DNA of 64,000 bases from JASGIT01 sp047601665 (GTDB lineage Bacteria > Pseudomonadota > Gammaproteobacteria > Burkholderiales > Burkholderiaceae_C). Below the pieces are notes generated by a model. The model ran no database searches, had not been told where the DNA came from, and worked only from the letters and a program-made list of their open reading frames with translations. This document shows, piece by piece, positions 45,001 to 54,000 of the stretch; position 1 is the stretch's first letter, and the number at the start of each line of letters is the position of its first letter. The translations under genes were made by a program, and so were the position numbers. Where the stretch lies: contig JASGIT010000001.1 of the NCBI GenBank assembly GCA_047601665.1, positions 4,216,001-4,280,000 of the forward strand. The letters run 5' to 3'.

Positions 45001-48000
45001 TCATCTACCGCCAGCCAGAACGGATAGCTGTTGCGTGCGACACTACGCAACGACTGAATGCCTTCCCACCCATCGTCGGCTTGTACGGTGTTTTCGTCTT
45101 GCCGCCCGTATCTGTAGTTCAGCAGCGACGAGAACAGAGGCGTGCCCCCCGGAAGCCCGCTGCAGCGCTGCGCCAGCGCCAGGCTCGCGTGCTCATGGTG
45201 CAGCAGCCCCGTCAGCGCCGCATGTGTCTGCTTCAGACATTCCTTGACCGTCCGCGCTCCCAGCCTGATGCGCACCGGCAGCGTGTTGATGAACATCCCC
45301 AGCGCGCGCTCCGCCCCTTCCCCGCCCTGCATCCGGCCGAACAGCACCGTGCCGAACACCACGTCGTCGCGGCCCGTCGTCCTGGCCAGTAGCAGGGCCC
45401 AGGCCAGGTGGAATACGCTTGCCGCACTCACCCCGTGACGCTGCGCTTGCCTGCGGATGGCCTCACTCAGTTCCGGCTCCAGCAGCTTTCTCGTCGCCTT
45501 GACGTGCGTGCCATCGCCTTGCACTTCCTTAAGACCGAAGGGTGCTGTCAGCTCCTCCACATCCCCCAGCTGTTGACGGAAATACGCTTCGTGCTCGGCT
45601 TGGCTCACTCCCAGCTTCGCCTGCGCTACAAAGCTTCGGAACGGCACCGGATCGGGCAACTCCGACCTTCTGCCCAGCTGAATCAACTCGATCTCCTTAA
45701 CTACCTGCTCCATCGTTGTGTGATCTGACACCAAGTGGTGGCCCGGCAGTTGAAGCAACCAGCGTTTCTGCGGTCCGTCATTCACAGCAATTGCATGGAT
45801 CAGTGGCGCCTTCTGTACGTCGATACGGTAATGATCGGACTCAGCAATTTGGGCAAGGTGGTTCTGCGCGCTCGATGCTTCGCCGCCCTGAAGCTCCAGC
45901 CACTGCAACTCCAACGGCGCACTGCGGTACACCACCTGCACCGGCTCTGCCAACCCTTCCCACAGCACCGCCGTGCGCAGGATGTCGTGGCGTGCGATCA
46001 CCTCGTTCAAGCTCTCGATGAACCTTTCCAGCCGCTCGCGGCTGTCGAAGCCCAGCGTACGGGATACGATGTAGGCATCCCCCTTCTCCTGCAGCAGGTG
46101 ATGGAACAGGATTCCTTCCTGCAGCGGGGCCAGCGGATAGATGTCCTGGATGTTGGCCGCGCCGCCGGGCACCGCCTCCTCGATGCGCCTGATCTCTTCG
46201 TCGTTCAGTGCTACCAGCGTGAGCATTTGCGGCTCGATCCGCTCGCACCCCTCGGGGATCAGGTTCGGCGGCACCTCCACGTCCCGTCGCTGCCCCCCGT
46301 CGCTGATGGCACGGGCGAACTCGCCCAGCTTCGGCCGCTCGAACAGCGTTCGCACCTGGACGGCGAAGCCCTTTGCGCGCACGCGCTCCAGCAACCTGAG
46401 CGCCAGCAGCGAGTGGCCGCCCAGCTCGAAGAAGTTGTCATTGCGACCCACGCGCTGCACGCCCAGCACTTCTGACCAGATCGCTGCCAGCGCCTCCTCC
46501 ACCTCACCCACCGGCGCCTCGTAGCTCTCTCCACCTCCGAACTCCGGATCCGGCAGCGCCTTGCGGTCCACCTTGCCGTTGGCATTCAGCGGCAGCGCTT
46601 CGAGTGGGATGATGGCACTGGGCACCATGTACTCAGGCAAGGCCTGTCCCAGGCGGGCCTTCAGCTCGGCAGAATCCACCTCCTGCCCGGCCTTGGCCGA
46701 GACGTACCCCACCAGCCTCGCACCCGCGGGGCCCTCTGCGGCAACCACCACCGCCTCCCTGACCTCGGGTTGCGCCAGCAGCTGTGCCTCCACCTCGCCC
46801 AGCTCGATGCGGAATCCCCGCACCTTCACCTGGTGGTCGATCCGCCCCAGGTACTCCAGCTGGCCATCGGCGTTCCAGCGCACCAGGTCCCCCGTGCGGT
46901 ACAGCCGGCCTCCCGCCTCGTCGAACGGATCGGCCACGAAACGCTCCGCGCTCAGCCCGCCCCTTCGCAGGTAGCCTCGCGCCAGACCCTCGCCTCCGAG
47001 ATACAGCTCTCCCGCCACCCCCGGCAGCACCTGGTTCAAGCCACCATCGAGCACATAGGTCTTGCATCCTGTGATCGGCCGGCCGATCGGCACCTGGCCG
47101 CTGCCGTCGTCTTGGCAGGTCCAGTGCGTGATGTGGATCGTCGCCTCCGTCGGGCCGTACAGGTTGTACAGCGCCGCCTGCGGCAGGCGCTTGGCAAAGG
47201 CCCTCAGCACTTCCAGCGGCAAGGCCTCACCGCCGCAACCAATGCGCCTCAGGCTGGCCGCCTGGGTCAGATCTCGCTGCTGCACCAGCGCCCCAAGCAT
47301 GGAGGGTACGAAGTTCGTCGTCGTGATCCGGTGCTTCTCGATCAGCGCCATCACGCGCTCGAGGTCCCGATGATCGCCAGGCCCCGCCACTGCCAGCCTC
47401 GCCCCGACGCTCAGCGGCCAGAAGATCTCCCACACCGACACGTCGAAGCCGAACGGGGCCTTGTGCAGCACCGTCTCCGACGGCTCAAGCTCATAGGCCT
47501 CCTGCATCCAGCCCAGGCAGTTGAAGATGGCCGAGTGTCGAACCCCCACCCCCTTGGGCCGTCCTGTCGAGCCCGACGTGTAGATGACGTATGCCAGGTT
47601 CTGGCCGTGCACAGGCACCTGCGGATCGTGCCCGGGCTCTTCCGACAGGTCCGCCGTGTTCAGCTCCAGCACCCTCAGCGTGTCACCGCCCGGCACACGC
47701 CCCCTCACGTGGCTTTGCGTCAGCAGCAGCTCGATCCCGCTGTCACCCACCATGAAGCCCAGGCGCTCCGCCGGGTACTCCGGGTCCAGCGGCACGTACG
47801 CGCCGCCAGCCTTCAGGATGCCCAGCAGCCCGACGATCATCTCGATCGAGCGCTCCACGGCGATCCCCACTCGAACCTCCGGGCCCACGCCCAAGCTGAT
47901 CAAGCGGTGCGCCAGGCGATTGGCCCGGGCATTGAGTTCCAGGTAGCTCAGCTGCTCGTCGCCGAACACCAGCGCCACGGCGTCCGGCCGCTCCCGAGCC

Positions 48001-51000
48001 CAACGTTCCACCAGCTCGTGCACTGGCTGTTGCACAGCCTTGTAGTTGCGCGCGTTTACTCCCCAACGTGCCAGTTGCTGCTGCTCCTCATCGCTGAGAA
48101 GCTCTACTTCTGCCGCCGCCTGCTGCGGTCTCTCCGCCAGCGCCTGCAGCACCGTCGTAAAGTGGCCCAGCATCCGCTCGATCGTCGAGGCATCGAACAG
48201 CTCGACCGCATAGGTCAGATCCACATTGACCCGTCCGTCCGCTGTTTCGCTGCTGTTGAGCACCAGCTCGAACTGCGCCGCCTGCTCTCCCAGCCCATAC
48301 CGCTGCAGCCGCAGGCCCGGCAGGCTGGCCAGCGCCTGGTAGTTCCTCCTCTGGTGGCTGTACATCACCTGGAACAGCGGGTTGACGCCCAGCAGCCGCT
48401 GCGGCTGCAGCGCATCGACCAGTTGCTCGAACGGCAGCTCCTGGTGCTCCTGCGCTCCCAGCGCCGCCGCCTTCGCCTGCTCCAGCACCTGCTCCAGGCT
48501 CATCTCCGGGCTCACTACCCCGCGCAGCACCTGCGTGTTCACGAAGAATCCGATCACCCCTTCGGTCTCCGGCCGGTTGCGGTTCGCGTTGGGCACGCCC
48601 ACTCGGATGTCCTCCTGCCCCGTGTACCGGCTCAGCAGCACCTGCCAGCCCGCCAGCAGCACCACGAACAGCGTCGCGCCATGTGCTCGGCCCAGCTGCT
48701 GCAGCCCTTGCACCAACTGCTCGGGCAGCTCCACGCCGTGCCACGCCGACCGGTAGCGACCGTCGGCTCGCCGCGGCCTGTCCGTGGGCAGCTGCAGCAC
48801 CGGCTGCTCCTCGCCCAGGTGCGCCTTCCAGTAGGCCAGTTGCCGATCCCGCTCCCCGGCCTCCATCCACTGGCGCTGCCACACCGCATAGTCCGCGTAT
48901 TGGATCGGCAGCTCGCGCAGCACCGCCTTCCGGCCTTCCACCTTGGCCCGGTACAGCTCCACGAACTCATCGACCAGCACCTGCATCGACCAGCCGTCCG
49001 AGACGATGTGGTGCATCACCACCACCAGCACGTGCTCGTGCTCGCCCAGCCCGATCAGGCCCACACGCAGCAGCGGGCCTGCGGACAGATCGAACGGCAT
49101 CGCACGAAGGCGCTGCGCCTGCGCCTCCAGCTGCCCTTGGCGCTCGGCTTCGTCCAGCCCGGCCAGGTCCATCAGTTCCACAGCGAACCCGGGCTGCTCC
49201 AGGATCACCTGCTCGGACACTCCGTCAGCATCCGCCCTGAACACCGTGCGCAGCGACTCGTGACGCGCTACCAGCGCGTCGAAGCTACTCTTCAGCATCT
49301 CGATCTGCAACTGCCCTTTCAGTCTCATCGCTGCGGAGATGTGATACGCCGTGCTCTCGCGGTCCAGCTCCCACAGGAACAGCTGCCGCGCCTGGGCATA
49401 CGATGGTGCCAGCCCTCCAGCGCGCTGCTCCATGGATAGCGCCGGAATGACAATCGCTTCAGTGCCGGCATCAGAGGCTTCGATCAGTGCCTTGGCCACC
49501 AGCGCCAACCTCTGGTGCTCGAAGATCTGCCGCGGCGACAGCTCCAGCCCGCGCCGGCGCGCCCGCGCCACCACCTTCAGGCTCAGGATCGAGTCGCCCC
49601 CCAGCTCGAAGAAGCTGTCGTTGCGCCCGACCTTCTCCACGCCCAGCACCTCGGCCCATACAGCCGCCAGTGTCTCTTCCACTTCGCCCTGCGGCGCTTC
49701 ATAGCTCTCGCCGCCTCCGAACTCTGGGTCCGGCAGCGCCTTGCGATCCACCTTGCCGTTGGCATTCAACGGCAGCGCCTCCAGCACCACGATCGCGGCA
49801 GGCACCATGTAGTCGGGCAAGGCCTTGCCCAGCCGATCGCGCAGGACATTGGCGTCGATGGCGGCCTGATCGACGTTCGCCGACACGTAGCCCACCAGCC
49901 GGGCGCCCTCTCCCTCCGGGCCGTCCTTGACCACCACCGCCGCTTCACGCACCTCGGGCTCTGCCAGCAGCCTCGCCTCGATCTCCTTGAGCTCCACGCG
50001 GTAGCCACGCACCTTCACCTGGTCGTCCATCCGCCCCAGGAATTCCAGGCTCCCATCGGCCAGCATCCTCACCCGGTCGCCCGTGCGGTACAGCCGCGCA
50101 CCTTCCCCGAACACGTTCGCGATGAAGCGCTCGGCCGTCTGCGCCGCCCGCGCCTGGTACCCCCGCGCCACCTGCGCTCCGCCCAGGTACAGCTCCCCGG
50201 CCACGCCCTGCGGCACCAGGTTCAGCTCCCCGTCGAGCACGTAGGCTTCGCCGTTGCCCAGCGGCCGTCCCACCGGCAGCGTGCCAGCGCGCTCGCGGTC
50301 AGCCTCCTCGGCCTCCTGCGTCAGCACCCCCACCGTGGTCTCCGTCGGCCCGTAGTGGTTCAGCACCTTCAGCTCGGGCCTGAGCTGCTGGATCCGGTCC
50401 AGCAGCTGCCACTGGGTGGCTTCGCCACCCAGCACCAGCCGCCGGCGCGGCAGCACCTGCTCGGGCCTGGCCGCGCTCAGCAGTGCCTGCAGGTGGCTGG
50501 GCACGATCTTGAGCACGTCCACCTGGTGCTCGCTCATGTAGCCTGCGAACGCGTCGGGGTCGAACGCCAGCTGCGCATCCAGCAGGTGCAGCGTCCTGCC
50601 CGAGCACAGCGCCCCGTACAGCACCGTGTTCCCCAGGTCCGCCGCCACCGTCGAGACCATCGCCATGCTGCGAACGTCATCGCCCAGCTCCAGCCGGTCG
50701 AGCATCGCCTGCACGTAGTTGGCCAGCGCCCCGTGGCTGACCACCACGCCCTTGGGCTGGCCTGTCGAGCCTGAGGTGTAGATCACGTAGGCGGCCTGCT
50801 CAGGGCTGACCTGTATCGCTGGCAACTTCGCTGCTGATCCGACATCCTCACAGAGCTTCAGCTGCTGCACCGGTACGCCCGCTTCCCAGGCCAACTCCGC
50901 CGTACTCAGCACCAGCGCCGCTGCGCTGTCGCGCACCATGTAGGCCAAGCGTTCAGCCGGCAGCGCCGGATCCAGCGGCACGTACGCGCCGCCCGCCTTG

Positions 51001-54000
51001 AGCACCGCCAGCAGGCCCACCACGAACTCCACCGACCGTTCGACATGCAGCGCCACCCGGACCTCCGGTCTCACGCCGTGCTTGAGCAATTGATGCGCCA
51101 CAAGATCGGAATGCCGATCCAGCTCGGCATGGCTCAACCGCACCTCGCCGCACATGAGCGCCACGCCCTTGCCCTTAGCGTGCCGCTTGATCTGGTTCAG
51201 CACCGGCTTCACTGGCTCAAGTAGCTGATCACGGCCCTGTGTCAACAGCCTTCGCACATGTTCTTCGCTTATTAATTCAACATCTCTGGCCAGCAAGAGC
51301 GGCTGATCGGACAGACCTAAAATCACTTGAGCAAGCACCGCGTCCATCCGTTCGCACAACCACACCGGGTCGACCGGCTCCGCACTGTTACCCACGAGAC
51401 CGAAAGCATCGCCCAAGTCGTCCACCGCGAGCCAGAACGGATAGCTGTTGCGTGCGGTACCACCCAGCGATCGAATCCCTTCCCACCCATCCCTGGTGTG
51501 CTTAGCATTGGCTTCCTGCTGACCATAACGGTAGTTCAGCAGCGATGAGAATAGAGGCGTTCCCCCCGGAAGCCCGCTGCAGCGCTGCGCCAGCGCCAGG
51601 CTCGCGTGCTCGTGGTGCAGCAGCCCCGTCAGCGCCTCATGTGTCCGCTTCAGACATTCCTTGACCGTCCGCGCTCCCAGCCTGATGCGCACCGGCAGCG
51701 TGTTGATGAACATCCCCAGCGCGCGCTCCGCCCCTTCCCCGCCCTGCATCCGGCCGAACAGCACCGTACCGAACACCACGTCGTCGCGGCCAGTCGTCCT
51801 GGCCAGCACCAAAGCCCATGCCAGATGGAACACGCTCGCCGCACTCACTCCATGGCGCTGCGCCTGCAGGCGAATTCCAGCGCTCAGTTCCGAGGGCAGT
51901 CTCCGTTTTGCTTCCTTGACACGCGTACCATTACCTTGCACGTCTACCAGCCCGAATGGCGCCGTCGGCTCCTCCACATCTCCCAGCTGTTGACGGAAGT
52001 ACGCTTCATGCTCGAACTGGCTTACCCCCAGCCTCGCCTGCGCCACGAAGCCTCGGAATGACACCGGATCGGGCAACTCCGACCTTCGGCCCCGCTGCAT
52101 CAGCTCGACTTCGTTGATCACCTGTTCCAGCGTCGTGTGGTCCATCACAAGATGGTGTGCTGGCAGTTGCAGCAACCAGCGATCCTTCGCCTCATCACGG
52201 ACCGCGATCGCGTGAATCAATGGTGCCTTCTGCACATCAATACGGTAGTGACTGGCATCAGCAAGTGCAGCGAGTCGCTCTTGGATAGGCGGCGCTGCGT
52301 TGCCCGGGAGATCTAGCCACTGCACCACCAGCGGCGCGCTGCGGTACACCACCTGCACCGGCTCTGCCAACCCCTCCCACAGCACCGCCGTGCGCAGGAT
52401 GTCGTGGCGTGCGATCACCTCGTTCAAGCTCTCGATGAACTTTTCCAGCCGCTCGCGGCTGTCGAAGCTCAGTTCGTGGCTGGTGATGTAGACGTCCCCC
52501 TTCTCCTGCAGCAGGTGATGGAACAGGATCCCCTCCTGCAGCGGGGCCAGCGGGTAGATGTCCTGGATGTTGGCCGCGCCGCCGGGCACCGCCTCCTCGA
52601 TGCGCCTGATCTCTTCGTCGTTCAGTGCTACCAGCGTGAGCATTTGCGGCTCGATCCGCTCGCACCCCTCGGGGATCAGGTTCGGCGGCACCTCCACGTC
52701 CCGTCGCTGCCCCCCGTCGCTGATGGCACGGGCGAACTCGCCCAGCTTCGGCCGCTCGAACAGCGTTCGCACCTGGACGGCGAAGCCCTTTGCGCGCACG
52801 CGCTCCAGCAGCCTGAGCGCCAGCAGCGAGTGGCCGCCCAGTTCGAAGAAGTTGTCGTTGCGCCCGACCTTCTCCACGCCCAGCACCTCGGCCCACACCG
52901 CTGCCAGCGCCTCCTCCACCTCGCCCACTGGTGCCTCGTACGCATCTCCGCCCGTGAACTCGGGATCCGGCAGCGCCTTGCGGTCCACCTTGCCGTTCAC
53001 GTTTAGCGGCAGCGCCTCCAGCACCACTATCGCGGCGGGCACCATGTAGTCGGGCAGGGCCCGTCCCAGGCGGGCCTTCAGCTCGGCAGAATCCACCTCC
53101 TGCCCGGCCTTGGCCGAGACGTACCCCACCAGCCTCGCACCCGCGGGGCCCTCTGCGGCAACCACCACCGCCTCCCTGACCTCGGGTTGCGCCAGCAGCT
53201 GTGCCTCCACCTCGCCCAGCTCGATGCGGAATCCCCGCACCTTCACCTGGTGGTCGATCCGCCCCAGGTACTCCAGCTGGCCATCGGCGTTCCAGCGCAC
53301 CAGGTCCCCCGTGCGGTACAGCCGGCCTCCCGCTTCGTCGAACGGGTCCGCAACAAAGCGCTCCGCGCTCAGCCCGCCCCTTCGCAGGTAGCCTCGCGCC
53401 AGACCCTCGCCTCCGAGATACAGCTCTCCCGCCACCCCCGGCAGCACCTGGTTCAAGCCACCATCGAGCACATAGGTCTTGCATCCTGTGATCGGCCGGC
53501 CGATCGGCACCTGGCCGCTGCCGTCGTCTTGGCAGGTCCAGTGCGTGATGTGGATCGTCGCCTCCGTCGGGCCGTACAGGTTGTACAGCGCCGCCTGCGG
53601 CAGGCGCTTGGCAAAGGCCCTCAGCACTTCCAGCGGCAAGGCCTCACCGCCGCAACCAATGCGCCTCAGGCTGGCCGCCTGGGTCAGATCTCGCTGCTGC
53701 ACCAGCGCCCCAAGCATGGAGGGTACGAAGTTCGTCGTCGTGATCCGGTGCTTCTCGATCAGCGCCATCACGCGCTCGAGGTCCCGATGATCGCCAGGCC
53801 CCGCCACTGCCAGCCTCGCCCCGACGCTCAGCGGCCAGAAGATCTCCCACACCGACACGTCGAAGCCGAACGGGGCCTTGTGCAGCACCGTCTCCGACGG
53901 CTCAAGCTCATAGGCCTCCTGCATCCAGCCCAGGCAGTTGAAGATGGCCGAGTGTCGAACCCCCACCCCCTTGGGCCGTCCTGTCGAGCCCGACGTGTAG

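Noticed and set aside
46080..46110. Reading the HHLVxDHTT condensation domains as interface domains for an Asp hydroxylase
   Set aside because: Each directly precedes an A domain in a normal module and has the HHLxxxxGD motif of dual epimerisation/condensation domains, which explains it without an extra domain type.
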